From Massariosphaeria phaeospora (Eukaryota; Ascomycota; Dothideomycetes; Pleosporales), in assembly GCA_011032825.1 (NCBI GenBank), contig JAADJZ010000022.1, positions 248,001 to 312,000 of the forward strand: a stretch of 64,000 nucleotides of DNA, read 5' to 3'. Position 1 is the first letter of the stretch; every line of letters begins with the position of its first letter. The translations under genes and the position numbers were made by a program. Below, one piece after another: positions 20,928-31,603 of this stretch. The notes below the pieces were generated by a model. That model searched no databases. It saw only the letters and a list, made by a program, of their open reading frames with translations, and had not been told where the DNA came from.

Positions 20928-22675
20928 ATGTTTGGCACATCGCCTGGAAAAGACGACGACGCTTTTCCGGTAGATGGGCCTGCGACGGCCGACAGCTCAA
21001 AGCCTGGGCTTACTGCTTCGAACGAGGCGAGTTTAGGAGGAGAGAAGCGATCCGGAAGCGCCTCTACAAGTTTGGACCGTAAGAATAGCGATGCTGGTCC
21101 GCCTGGCGAGAAGAAGCGGAGGAGCAGCCGTGCAAGAGACATGTTTTCTAGCGCGAAACAGTCATTACACCTGCACGGATCTTCGCCGACTTCGGGAACC
21201 GCTGCCTCAGAGAAGACTCCTCAGACACCGATTCAGAAACTCGGGAAATCGGACCCTGCACTAAGTGTACCTCAAGGCTCGTTGAACAACTCGGCAGGTG
21301 AATCCGTACCCGGACCACGTTCTACCTTTCGGGTTGGTGTAACAGAAGACAAAAATAAGAAATGTCGGAGGACTATGGAAGATACCCATGCATATCTTTA
21401 CAACTTTCTGAGCACACCCGCGCCGTCTTTTGGGGCCGAGAAGGGTAGAAACTCAGTCTCCGATTCCGGGTCGAGCTACTCGGACCCATCTGCGCAGCCT
21501 GTGGTGGAAACAGATAATGGGTATTTTGCGATCTTCGATGGTCATGCTGGAACTTTCGCAGCAGATTGGTGTGGTAAAAAACTGCATTTGCTTCTGGAAG
21601 ACGTGATTCGAAGGAACCCAAATACTCCGATACCCGAACTCCTCGATCAGACTTTCACCTCGGTCGACCAGCAGCTTGAGAAGCTACCCCTTAAGAACAG
21701 TGGCTGCACTGCGGTCATAGCAGTGCTGCGGTGGGAAGACCGAGTTCCTAACTCTCAATCATCCACAGGGTCCGTCTTGTTCGCGCCGGCGGCTGTGTCG
21801 GCTGTGAAAAATGCATCTGACAGCGACGAGAAGCAATTGGACACAACCGCCACAATTCCACCTGAAACTATTACTGACTCTTCAGCACCTGGTCAGATGG
21901 ATGTGCGCAATGAACATTCCGTCGAGACAAAGCTGCGCGGCGAAGCTAGTCGTCAGAGAGTTCTCTATACCGCCAATGTTGGAGACGCTCGAATCGTTCT
22001 ATGTCGTAACGGACGAGCTCTCCGCCTCTCATATGACCACAAAGGCAGCGATGAGAATGAGGGCCGACGTGTCGCAGGTGCTGGTGGTCTGATTCTGAAC
22101 AATCGCGTAAACGGTGTTCTTGCTGTTACGCGCGCACTGGGCGACGCTTATATGAAAGATCTGGTAACTGGTCACCCATACACTACGGAGACAGTGATAC
22201 AGGCTGATCAAGATGAGTTTCTCATCCTGGCTTGCGATGGGGTAAGCCAAGTTTCACGCAGAAACTCACGCTCAAGCTAACCACATAACAGCTCTGGGAC
22301 GTGTGCTCTGATCAGGAAGCGGTCGACATGGTCCGCCAGGTTCAAGATCCGCAAGCAGCCTCGAAGGTTCTAGTCGAGCATGCTCTCGCACGGTTTTCAA
22401 CAGACAATCTTTCCTGCATGGTAGTCCGGTTCGATAACAAGGCTCTCAAACAGCGCAAGAATGAAGCTTTCATGGGCGTAGACGGCGACCTACCCGGGCC
22501 AAAAGCTGGCATCAGTGAAGCCGACGCTATAGTCTCACAAGCACGAAAGCAAATGGGCGAACCAGACCAGCCCGTCGAGAACGCAACGGCCGAAATGATC
22601 ATGGAGGAGGAAGAGTCGGAACCTGGCCCTGAGGTAAACGCGGATGCTATGAAGGCCGCGCAGAAGAGAGTTTAA
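20928..22675 (+). CDS. PP2C-type protein phosphatase (Ptc1-like)
   Basis: Exons 20928-22241 and 22292-22675; 565 aa from the first in-frame ATG. PP2C enzymes are Mg/Mn-dependent Ser/Thr phosphatases; yeast Ptc1 dampens stress MAP kinases. Visible motifs: [20 protein letters not shown] (start of the catalytic fold), [48 protein letters not shown] and [17 protein letters not shown], the last split by the 50-bp intron exactly after DG. The metal-binding Asp residues in ED, DGHAG, DG and DN are present. About 130 disordered Ser-rich residues precede the domain, a roughly 70-residue S/T-rich insert sits between [11 protein letters not shown] and the core, and an acidic tail follows. The start is uncertain because the frame is open about 50 codons further upstream without an ATG. 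Confidence 0.9.
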
Positions 22676-23234
22676 GATGTAGTTGCGGTATTGACTAAAC
22701 CCGGTGGTTCTTCAAGCATGCGGTAGCACCTTCGGATGGGGGTTTCACAGCGGATTGATGGTGAGGACAGGCGTGCCGGCGGCAACTTGGTTCCATGTAT
22801 CTTGTTCGGGTTTCCTTGCACTCATGAAAACGTCACTTGGTTAGATGTACCAATGAAGCCATACCATGGAGAGGAATACATGAAATTGAGAGATATCGTA
22901 CTCATGTTTACCGGTGCAACCTATACGTGAACTTCCCCTGCAACGATCTAATAATTAGAATTCGCCCTGCGGGTGGCCCCGTGGGAGCGGGGCGGCTGGG
23001 GTATTATGCACGTGACCATGACACGCCCGGCCCGTCCGCGCTAACCTTGGAATTGCCCTGGAAGTGGGGCAACTTCGTTACTGCGCGACATTAACACCCG
23101 ACCTCACTTTCACCGCTGCCCGGACGACCGCCCTTCGCGCCTCTGCCCGTCGCCTGATCCAGTCGCCTCCTCCATACATCTGCGCTTACAACCTCCCTCC
23201 ATGCGGCTCCGTCCAAAGGAGCATCACAGCCGCG
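22676..23234. other. Intergenic region and snf4 leader
   Basis: 560 bp between two plus-strand genes: PP2C 3' flank, then a C-rich leader. Nothing else recognised. Confidence 0.6.
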
Positions 23235-24593
23235 ATGTCTGGTGTAGACATGGTCGACTCAGCCATGCCGGCGCCTGAGAACGATACGATTAGCGACCTG
23301 CCTCTAGGACAAGGACCACCAGCGTTTGTTGCACCCCGCACATATCTGGAGCGGACGGATCCAATAGGTCCTCCGAAACCCGTAACTGCCGTCGATCGGG
23401 AGCAAATGGAAGGATTGGTAGGCTCTCCACCGCTCTGCTCAACTACGTCAGGCTGACAAAGGCGACAGCGGGCCATTCGCGCATTTCTGAAAGTCCGCAC
23501 AAGCTACGATGTACTGCCACTCAGCTACCGCCTCATTGTGTTGGACACGTCCCTGCTAGTGAAGAAGAGTCTCAACATACTAAGCCAAAATGGTAGCCCC
23601 TCCTTCGTCAGCTTCGTAGGGTTCGCCGCATACTAAGACTCAAACACAGGCATCGTTTCTGCACCATTATGGGACTCGAAGACGTCAACGTTTGCTGGTC
23701 TGCTGACAACATCCGACTACATCAACGTCATACAGTACTATTGGCAGAACCCCGATGCTCTGGCGAGAATTGACCAGTTCCGCTTGGATAGCCTTCGGGG
23801 TGCGTCCCCTCGAGACCGGAGGGATGACAGCTAACGACTATAGAAATCGAGCGAGCCTTAGGCGTCGCGCCCATTGAGACCATTTCCATCCATCCTGACC
23901 GACCGTTGTATGACGCATGCCGGAAGATGCTAGAATCCCGTGCTCGACGTATCCCACTAGTCGATGTCGACGACGAGACGCATCGTACCATGGTTGTGAG
24001 CGTTATAACACAGTACAGAATACTGAAGTTCATTGCTGTGAATGTCAAAGATACACAGAAGCTACGGAAAACGTTGAAGGAAGTAGTAAAAGTGGGTACT
24101 TATGCAAGCCTCGCAACCGCCCATATGGACACGCCCGTGATGGATTGTATCCACATGCTTGTTAAGAAGAGCATCTCCAGTGTTCCCATCATAGACAACG
24201 ATGGTAAGTCTTAGCTGTCTTGTCTTGGCCGTCATCACTAATCGAGCGCAAAGGTACTGTGATCAATGTCTTCGAAGCCGTTGATGTCATTACACTCATC
24301 AAAGGTGGCCTATACGACGATCTCAACCTCAGCGTAGGAGAGGCACTTCTCAAACGCTCTGACGTATGTGTATCTGGGATTTTTGTCTATTGCTTGTCGC
24401 TGACTCAAATCAGGACTTCCCGGGCATCTACACATGTTCACTAACCGACCCGTTATCCACGGTCTACGACACTATCCGAAAATCGCGTGTTCACAGATTC
24501 ATCATTATAAATGAGCATAGGCATCTGCAGGGTGTCCTAACGCTTAGCGACATCCTCGAGTACACGTTGTTGGAAGGAGAAGAAAACGAGTAG
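23235..24593 (+). CDS. snf4: AMPK/Snf1 kinase gamma subunit Snf4
   Basis: Exons 23235-23417, 23469-23592, 23650-23799, 23844-24203, 24254-24363, 24414-24593; 368 aa. Snf4 binds adenine nucleotides and activates the Snf1 kinase for glucose-derepressed growth. About 60 low-complexity residues lead into the conserved core [20 protein letters not shown] and the four CBS repeats: [17 protein letters not shown] then [59 protein letters not shown], and [20 protein letters not shown]. The protein ends [13 protein letters not shown]. Exon 2 begins at GGCGACAG|CGG, the only acceptor that keeps frame and matches the family. Six exons with 46-57 bp introns. Vps2, PP2C and Snf4 are tandem on plus but share no obvious pathway. 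Confidence 0.95.
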
Positions 24594-25174
24594 AGACCCC
24601 TCAAAAATTTCTCTTTTGGAACTTCGTAGCTGACACATCGAATTCGCCCTAATGTACGAGGTTACGATTGTAGGATCATCTAAGCGGAGCGCGGCATGCC
24701 TTCTGGCACGGAGCATATTGTTTATGGCATGATCGATATGGAAGCGGACCTGACGACTAAACTGAACTGGAAATGGATGGTCTGATTATATATCCGGAGC
24801 ACCTTGAATGAACGATATACCCATTGTACCCTTCCATGGGCCAATCCGTTTCTTCCTACCTGTGTTGCACTAATCAACATGCTACTAAGGATTTGCATAG
24901 AAATGGCATGATTCAGGGCTACTTTGTTATGGGGTCCTGGGAAACACCATGGTAAGTTATTTGTTTTAGACACTGTAACTTAGAACACTAATTATGTTGT
25001 AGGCGCTCCAGAATTTTGAAGTTTTATTTGATAAAGGGACACGATGAGGGAGCAGACAGAAATTGTCACAGGTGAGAAGCCACAACCTTCTTGAATTTGC
25101 ATAATGGATAAAATATCCCCCCTTGAGCCGCTCTGTCATATCGATACCCAGGAGGACGGCCACTAGTCTAAAAG
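24594..25174. other. Convergent intergenic region
   Basis: 3' flanks of snf4 (plus) and the uncharacterised gene (minus). Lower GC than its neighbours; nothing recognised. Confidence 0.6.
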
Positions 25175-26527
25175 CTAATCAACACGATTAGTCTCACGAC
25201 CATCTTTCCTGCCTCCGCGAGAGGGCTTCGCCCTTCTCGAGAAGAAATTCGAAATCTTCTTGTTCACAGTTTTACTATGCCGTAGTGTGTGAACCCGGTC
25301 CTCTAAACGATTCAAGAATGTTCGCCCTCTTTGTCCGGGGCCATCTTGGCTCCTATCCCGCGCTGTTTTAACAAATGTGCTTTTATCGGTTGGTGAAGCT
25401 TGTGCAGGCCAATGTTCCCTAGGAATCAAGGAATCTCTTCGCGTATCACCAGCCGCAAACGTATTCGAGCGCTGCAACGGCTTTCTTCCCGATGCTTCCC
25501 CCGAAAATCCTATAGTATTCCTGCCGGAACTTATCATTGGTACGATCCGCGGCGTTCCTGCTGTAAACGCGCCTTCCCGCTTGTCCCCGGCGATATACTG
25601 CTCCAAGTCCGTGATCATCCTATCAACCCTATTGTCCAACTCGGGGCTCGTCGTTGGCGCGCCGGCAGGCTCTTCGACATTCACCAATCCTTGATACATT
25701 TCGACGTCCGGCGATCGGTGGGCCATATACCTATTGTTGGTGGAGACATACCCGTTCGGACCAAATAGGTCCCTATTAGAGAAGACGACGGCCTCGACTT
25801 CGGATTCTTCAGTGTTGTCCGCGGTGGCGAGCAACAGGATTTGCGAGCGGAGCTGTAAGGAGAGGAGACTGGTGCGGGCGGCGTGATTGATGTAGGAGCG
25901 GAATACTTCGGGGTCCATCTTTTGGTCATCATGTGGGGAGAGGAGTTGGCGTTGCACCACCGCGACAACTTCTTGCGCTGTGAAGGCGGATTTGGCGAGG
26001 AGTTGGAGATCGAGCACGCAGTAGCCTTTGCGGATGAGGAGGCGCTCGCGTGCGGACCACTGCGGCGCTGGACGACTTAACTCGCGATTGCTAGGCGGCG
26101 GAAGAGGCTTGTCAAGTTCGGCCGCCATTTTCACGAGCAGGGTGCAGTTTTCCGGGTCTGCGTCCTCGACGGCAGCGCGCACGATCGACTCGAGGATGTC
26201 GAGAGGGACTTTCGGGACGAAGCTTACGCGGGATGCGGACTGGGGGCGTGAGAGATATCCGGATCGCAACGATGCGTCTTGGTGGCGGCGGGCGAATTCG
26301 GGATACACGATACCGGGAAAAGGAAGCGCGATGTCGCGAGGTGGAGGCACAGCTGTGGATTTCGAGCGTCGGAGGGGCGAGGGGATGAGCGAGAGTTGCG
26401 TCATCTGTGGGAATTGGATGGGTGGAAGCTTCAACGGGGAATAGAGGGACATGTCGCTTCGGGCCGGATATGGTTGACTGGGGGGTTGGTTGTAAGGTGA
26501 GTTCGGTGTGGAGGGCATGTTATCCAT
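25175..26527 (-). CDS. Uncharacterised protein, 450 aa
   Basis: A single open frame of 450 aa from the first ATG (MDNMPSTPNSPY); a second ATG lies three codons on. I recognise no family. The first 110 residues are disordered and P/S-rich, with basic RRSKS and RPQSASR patches. A helical core (about 115-290) contains PLDILESIVRAAVEDADPEN, WSARERLLIRKGYCVL and LLSLQLRSQILLLATA. The C-terminal third is again disordered, with several basic S/T patches (RKPLQRSNTF) that look like kinase sites, ending in a strongly basic stretch (KKISNFFSRRAKPSRGGRK) that could bind membrane or nucleic acid. The coherent helical core and codon-like composition support a real gene. Function unknown. Confidence 0.72.
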   Translation of the reverse strand: MDNMPSTPNSPYNQPPSQPYPARSDMSLYSPLKLPPIQFPQMTQLSLIPSPLRRSKSTAVPPPRDIALPFPGIVYPEFARRHQDASLRSGYLSRPQSASRVSFVPKVPLDILESIVRAAVEDADPENCTLLVKMAAELDKPLPPPSNRELSRPAPQWSARERLLIRKGYCVLDLQLLAKSAFTAQEVVAVVQRQLLSPHDDQKMDPEVFRSYINHAARTSLLSLQLRSQILLLATADNTEESEVEAVVFSNRDLFGPNGYVSTNNRYMAHRSPDVEMYQGLVNVEEPAGAPTTSPELDNRVDRMITDLEQYIAGDKREGAFTAGTPRIVPMISSGRNTIGFSGEASGRKPLQRSNTFAAGDTRRDSLIPREHWPAQASPTDKSTFVKTARDRSQDGPGQRGRTFLNRLEDRVHTLRHSKTVNKKISNFFSRRAKPSRGGRKDGRETNRVD

Positions 26528-26951
26528 TTTGCTGATATTCTTCTTCAGTCTGTCTTGCTTCACCTGTTCTCACTTGGTTTCTAGGTTCCTTAACAGTGCC
26601 TACTTACGATGGGGGTCGGTGAAAGTTCCACTGCTCCCGCCCCTTATCCTCGCACACAAATTTTGCTCTGTGGATGGCTGAGTAATAAAACGTTTTTCAA
26701 CCTGTACCATGGTTGTGGTTGCGGGACTCTGGTTCCGCGACTTGAACCTTGGCTGTGGGCGGTATGCTGATGACAAGCTTAGGCGTTGCGCGCGGTATGG
26801 TTACGGCTCGCGCTAGCGCGTTTTCCTCGTCGAATTTGTGGTCGGCGCTGTAGAGGCCAGGGAGGAGGGATGCGCGGATGGAGACGAGGAGGAGGAGGAG
26901 ATGGAGATGTCGTTGGTTTCCTGGTTGTTTTCTTCTGCGGGTTCAATATCT
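26528..26951. other. Intergenic region between two minus-strand genes
   Basis: Promoter side of the 450-aa gene and 3' flank of the next. Nothing recognised. Confidence 0.55.
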
Positions 26952-28151
26952 TCAGTGGCTGTCGTCTTTGGTGTAGTCAGCTTTCACACCGTCGTCCTTA
27001 GCAGCAGTGTCGACCTCGACATCTCCGTCCCGGTATTCGACCTGCTCTTCATCCCCATCCCCATCCCCATCTCCATCTCTATCCCCACGCGCCCGTTCGA
27101 ACTCCTCATCCACCTCCCTAGCAATCTGATCCAGCAGCCGTTGCCCCTCGACCTCCCCATACTTCTCGCACATCTGCACCGCCAACTGCTCTTCCTCGTT
27201 CGCAAAGTACTTCTCCACGGCCACTAAGCTCTGCTCGAAATCGGCCTCGCGCTTCGCCTCGGTGCGCGCTTCGTTGGGCGGGCGGGCCGGCGGGGTCCCG
27301 GGGGTGGTGGCTGCTGTGGGGCCTTGCGAGGCGGTGTTGCCGTTGTTGGCGCTGCTGCTGGCTCCGGTCATGGCTGTGAAGCGCGTTGAGGTGGGGCTGT
27401 TGTCGGTGGCGGTGGATGCGGCGGTGGTGGTTGTGAGAGGGGTGTTGGCTTGGACGATGCGGTCTGGCAGGTTGGGCGGGGCGTGCAGTTCTTTGAACGA
27501 CGCGATGAACCCGTACACTGGACGGAGTCGACGACGCAGTGGCGCAGCCTGTAGGGGGTTAGCTCGGGCTAATGGAGGTGTAGTGAAGACTATAGGAGTC
27601 GGTACCATGGGGAGTCGAGATGCATCGTCGTCGGCTTCTCGAACAGCTGGTTGGTCAGTGCGGTTGTTGTCTGCTTTGCATGGCTCGCATACGGACATCC
27701 AGCCCCTATGTCGACACTTCGTCTTCTTCTTCTCTTTCCTATCCTCTTTCGTCTCCTCTTGCTTCACGCCCTCCTTCCGGAACACCTTCCCCACCACCCC
27801 TTTCACACCGCTCGTAACCTTTTCCCACGTCTCACCGCAGGAGCGAGATTTGCGAGGCTGCTGTGTAGCAGGTGCGTCTTCTGTCAGGGGAACGTGTTTG
27901 CGCTTCTCCGCTTCAGTCATGACGATGACGCGGGGGTGCGGACGTAGCGTGTATTTGGCTGTCCACAGGGTAGAACACAGCTCAGCGGGCGTATCAGTGG
28001 GCGTTTCGGTGGAAGGAGATAATGGAGACGGTGGTGGGGGTGATGTGCATGTAGCACGGGGAGGGTTGTATGCGCGCGGCGGTATTGTAATATCCTCGTC
28101 CTCGAGTACTCCAAGGCAAGTTGCAAGACGGGTTGGGAACGGCGAAGCCAT
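26952..28151 (-). CDS. Uncharacterised low-complexity protein, 399 aa
   Basis: A single frame from ATG 28151 (MASPFPTRLATCLGVLED) to 26952. P/T/S-rich N-terminus, then a basic, Lys/Glu-rich segment (WEKVTSGVKGVVGKVFRKEG) and a Cys-containing patch (CRHRGWMSVCEPC). A T/A/N-rich linker precedes a helical acidic C-terminus (SLVAVEKYFANEEEQLAVQM) and a DG repeat encoded by six ATCCCC-like hexamers at 27051-27086. No recognised domain. The opposite strand is open for about 300 codons (27262-28164), but that frame is Gly/Ser/Val-rich with no domain; the minus frame has the better composition and a clean ATG just inside the leader. Confidence 0.6.
   Translation of the reverse strand: MASPFPTRLATCLGVLEDEDITIPPRAYNPPRATCTSPPPPSPLSPSTETPTDTPAELCSTLWTAKYTLRPHPRVIVMTEAEKRKHVPLTEDAPATQQPRKSRSCGETWEKVTSGVKGVVGKVFRKEGVKQEETKEDRKEKKKTKCRHRGWMSVCEPCKADNNRTDQPAVREADDDASRLPMVPTPIVFTTPPLARANPLQAAPLRRRLRPVYGFIASFKELHAPPNLPDRIVQANTPLTTTTAASTATDNSPTSTRFTAMTGASSSANNGNTASQGPTAATTPGTPPARPPNEARTEAKREADFEQSLVAVEKYFANEEEQLAVQMCEKYGEVEGQRLLDQIAREVDEEFERARGDRDGDGDGDGDEEQVEYRDGDVEVDTAAKDDGVKADYTKDDSH
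27051..27086 (+). repeat. Hexanucleotide ATCCCC repeat (codes for a DG run)
   Basis: Six tandem hexamers, three perfect ATCCCC and three with one substitution or final unit, encoding the Gly-Asp run on the minus strand. Confidence 0.8.
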
Positions 28152-29303
28152 TGTGCAAAGTTGAGTTAAGTTAAGTTCCTGCAAGGACGCGAGCTGATTG
28201 GGTTGAACTGTAGTGCGGTTGAACTGAATTGAACTGCACTCCGGATTCCTGGGCGCGTGGGTGGTAAGAATACCGAGTATGCAGCACGTCCATCGAACCG
28301 CGCGGAAAAGGAGGTTTTATATTTGGGGAAACTGAAGTCAGTGAGAATCTGATGCCCTTCCTTGTTGCTCTGTGCGACGACTTCGTGGCGGGCGCGCTTT
28401 CTTGCTGTTTGTGCACTATCATCATCCATTTGCCGAGAAATCACTGCGTGATTGCTTCACAATGCAATGCTGGCGGGCAAGTCAAGTCAAGTGGTGGTCG
28501 TTTCGAGATGTTTGTTTTTGAGATGATGAAAGAATGAATGAACCACGAATGAATTGATCGTTTCTAGAGAGAAAGTAGATGCATGGCAGTTGGTCGGTCG
28601 TCGCGTGAAAGCTCGATCGATTGTTACGTTCACGGAACGGAACGGGAAAGGGAAATTGAGTACAGTGAAATGAAATGAAATGAAATGAAATGAAATGAAA
28701 TGGTAGACGGCTAGTTATGAGCGGATGGCATCGGGAACTTAGACAGTATACACTTTTGAGGTTGAAATGAAAGTAACATTGTGAAGATCGGAACTGTCAA
28801 AACTGAATTCCTCGACATAAAAGATCAAACGAAGCGTTTCTTAGAGGGAGGGGTTGCTGAGATAGGGGCTATCGAACATTGTTAGGATGTAAGGAGTTCA
28901 AAATAAGATCGTTCCGATGTAGAAACTATCAAGTGGAGACAAGACTGTCAAGATCAACCCAAAGCTGTGAAGATGACATCCAACGGGCAAGATCAATCTA
29001 AGAGCTCGCACGATCGATGCAAAAACCGTCCAGACAAAATTGTCCAGTAATCGACGTAAGCCAAGCACAATATCACAATATATGCACAAAGGACACAGAG
29101 TTGATCTCTATATATGTCATAGCATCTCCACAATGCAAATGCCCCACCAATCAAACAACCGCCCTCCGCCGAAATGCACAACCCACCTATATCCGACTTT
29201 TACCATACGTGCTAAGCCTATGCAACGTACACCATCCCGTCATTTTCCATACATATATGTCCCACATATCTCATAACTAGTCCCCTAGCCCCACCACCAC
29301 CCC
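28152..29303. other. Intergenic region upstream of the 399-aa gene
   Basis: 1.15 kb with a (TGAAA)7 microsatellite at 28666-28700 and AT-richer sequence towards the gcs1 3' end. No gene seen. Confidence 0.6.
28666..28700 (+). repeat. (TGAAA)7 microsatellite
   Basis: Seven perfect pentanucleotide units in intergenic sequence. Confidence 0.92.
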
Positions 29304-31603
29304 TCACCTCCGCCTCCCAAACATCTCCGCCCCCAGCCCATCCCTCCCCTCCTCCTTCGTAATCTGTTCCGCCGCCTTGACAAGATCATACGTGAGCCCG
29401 TCGCCCACCACGCTATCCCTCTTATACTCAGGATGGCCCTGCACAAAATGCCGAATCCACTTCGCAGCCGTCCACAGCGTGCCGTCGGCGCGCTTGCGAA
29501 TTAGATCCAGGTAGCGCGCGAGATCGCACCGCGTCTCGACGTCGACGTTCATGCTGTTGAGGTACGACTCGACGAGCGGGATGAGTCCGGGGAAGCCGCC
29601 TTCGCTCGAGGACGACTGCTGGCCGTTGATGACCTCGTTGATGCTCATGAGCTCGTATTCGTCGGCGACGGGGCCGGTGGGTGTGGGTGGGCGGCTGAGC
29701 TCGGCGGGCGTCGAAGTACCCGTTCGCGATGCTTGGCGCGCGGGGAAGGGGTCTTTCCGGAACCAAAATTTCTGGGTTGAGACGGCGTCGCGGGTGTGCG
29801 CTGTCTCCATGTTTTCGCTGACGCGCGCGATGGGGATGTAGAAGTTGAGATCGTAGCTGAGGATGGCGCGGGTGATGAGCACGATGAATACGGAGAAGGC
29901 TGCGTTCTCGAAGTCGGTAATTTGGATTTCCATGGGGCGGAACTCGACACGCCAGCCGATGTCGGAGCCAGGCGGTGGTGGCTTGAAGCGCATGTGTTGC
30001 CAGTTTGTGGACTGTAGGTTCTCGAAGTGGTCGGCTTTGGTAAGGTCGAGGTCCTTGAGATCTTCGGCGAATACGACGATAGGGTCGCGGATGAAGATGT
30101 GTGCAAAGTGCGTCGCAAGGAGATTATCCATGCCTCCGTCGATCAAGCGTTGCTTTAGGTCGTCGTCTACGACGAGGTCTGGGTCTAGGTACTCAGGACG
30201 TAGGCGTGGATCTTGGGAAATGTAGGTCGAATTAGAAGCATAGCGAGACTTTGGGAGACGCCATCTATCGTTCTTGAGAGGCTATAGTAGGTGTAAGCAG
30301 ACTTTCAGAAAACAAAGACCAGTCAAAGTACCATTTCGCCAAGCTCCTCTGGTGTTCGGTCATCCACAGCCCGACTAATCTGATTCCAACGGACGTCAGT
30401 GTCGACGAGGAACCCTTTGTAGATTGGTGTCGCTGCAGTTAACGCAAGAAGTATTGGCCCTAAAGGACTAAGCTGATCGTACATCTTACGGCCCTCCTCA
30501 ATGTTCTTGGCCTGGAAGGTAATCTGCAGACAGCAACTTCCCATACCAAATGCCATGGCGTCCATGTAGACGTGGTTCTCTTTTGCGGCACCATTGCGGA
30601 CATCATCGTCTTCGGGCCATTGATGAAGATCGTAGTTGACGGTGGGGTCTTTGAATGGCCATGGAGTGTTTTCATCTCGGAACACGGGTACGTTGAGCTC
30701 GACTTTCCTGCCTCGTCGCCACCGAATGTTGGCGGCTAGCGTTGGAAAGCGGATATGCGGATTGGCAATTTCATCAGGCACATATTGAGAACGAAGCTTT
30801 GGTCCCGACAGAGGGTACGAAGGCACAGTGCAGTCTGGGGCACCTAGACGGGGAAAAGTTGTTAGCGTGATTGGATACTCCTCTTTTTCCATGTGGTCCT
30901 TGGCTATAGTGCGTCTGTAGAAGGTGTTAGTGATGGAGGAGGGGATAAGCAGCGGAGTGGCCTACCTCCACTTCATGTTTGGTTCGACATCTAGAAGATC
31001 TTTGAACCCGATACCCCATGGTTTCCCGGGCGTGGCCTCAAGCATGAATCTCCCAAACTCGGGATGGAAAACCGGGGCCGTGGTCTCAGTCGCCCTAGTG
31101 AAAGATAGATCAACCCAACTCTTCGCTACAAGTCAATCATGTCGAACTTACTTGGCCTCGCCCCTTTGCACCTCAGGCACTCCGCCTCCCTGATCCAGCA
31201 ACGTCTCATCAGTTGCCAATGCGGCTAGGATATCTGCCTGTCTGAGCGAAAGTCGGACCCTGCGGTTCTTCTGGTCGTAGCACACTACTAGATACTCGAC
31301 CTAGCACTCGCATCAGTCGAGTGAAGACTAGTAGCAGTCCGCGGGAAGCTGTACCTCATCCCCCCACAGAAGCGCATCCCTCTCTTTTCCTTTGGCGTTC
31401 CGCCAGATGGCAAGGAGTTGCTGCAGAATTGTTACTGCAGTTCGTCTACAGTCGATCTCTGGGTAGCGGTACCTCTATGCCCCAAGACCGGACATGGCCC
31501 GCGACCTTTTTGGCGTCGGGCCACTCCAAGGGAGTGCCAACGGCGCTTGGATGCGGTTAGCAGGGCGACAATGGGAGCAGTGAATGTCTCACAGCAGGCC
31601 CAT
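29304..31603 (-). CDS. gcs1: Glutamate-cysteine ligase catalytic subunit
   Basis: Seven exons (minus): 31603-31593, 31545-31473, 31420-31355, 31300-31152, 31094-30966, 30914-30332, 30281-29304; 662 aa. The enzyme joins Glu and Cys in the first, rate-limiting step of glutathione synthesis. The first exon is 11 nt (ATG GGC CTG CT) and joins to give MGLLAVGTPLEWPD, the expected family start. Following blocks match the eukaryotic family: QLLAIWRNAKGKERDALLWG, DEVEYLVVCYD, FGRFMLEATPGKPWGIGFKD, VEPNMKWRRTIAKDHME, FPRLGAPDC, MDAMAFGMGSCCLQITFQ, LGPILLALTAATPIYKG, WRVEFRPMEIQITDFENAAF. The metal-binding Glu residues in DEVEY and FRPMEIQ and the Cys pair GSCCLQ are visible. A P/S/T-rich insert lies before SINEVINGQQ. 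All intron phases agree. Confidence 0.96.

Noticed and set aside
27262..28164. 300-codon plus-strand open frame opposite the 399-aa gene
   Set aside because: Gly/Ser/Val-rich, no domain, explained as the antisense of a GC-rich coding region.
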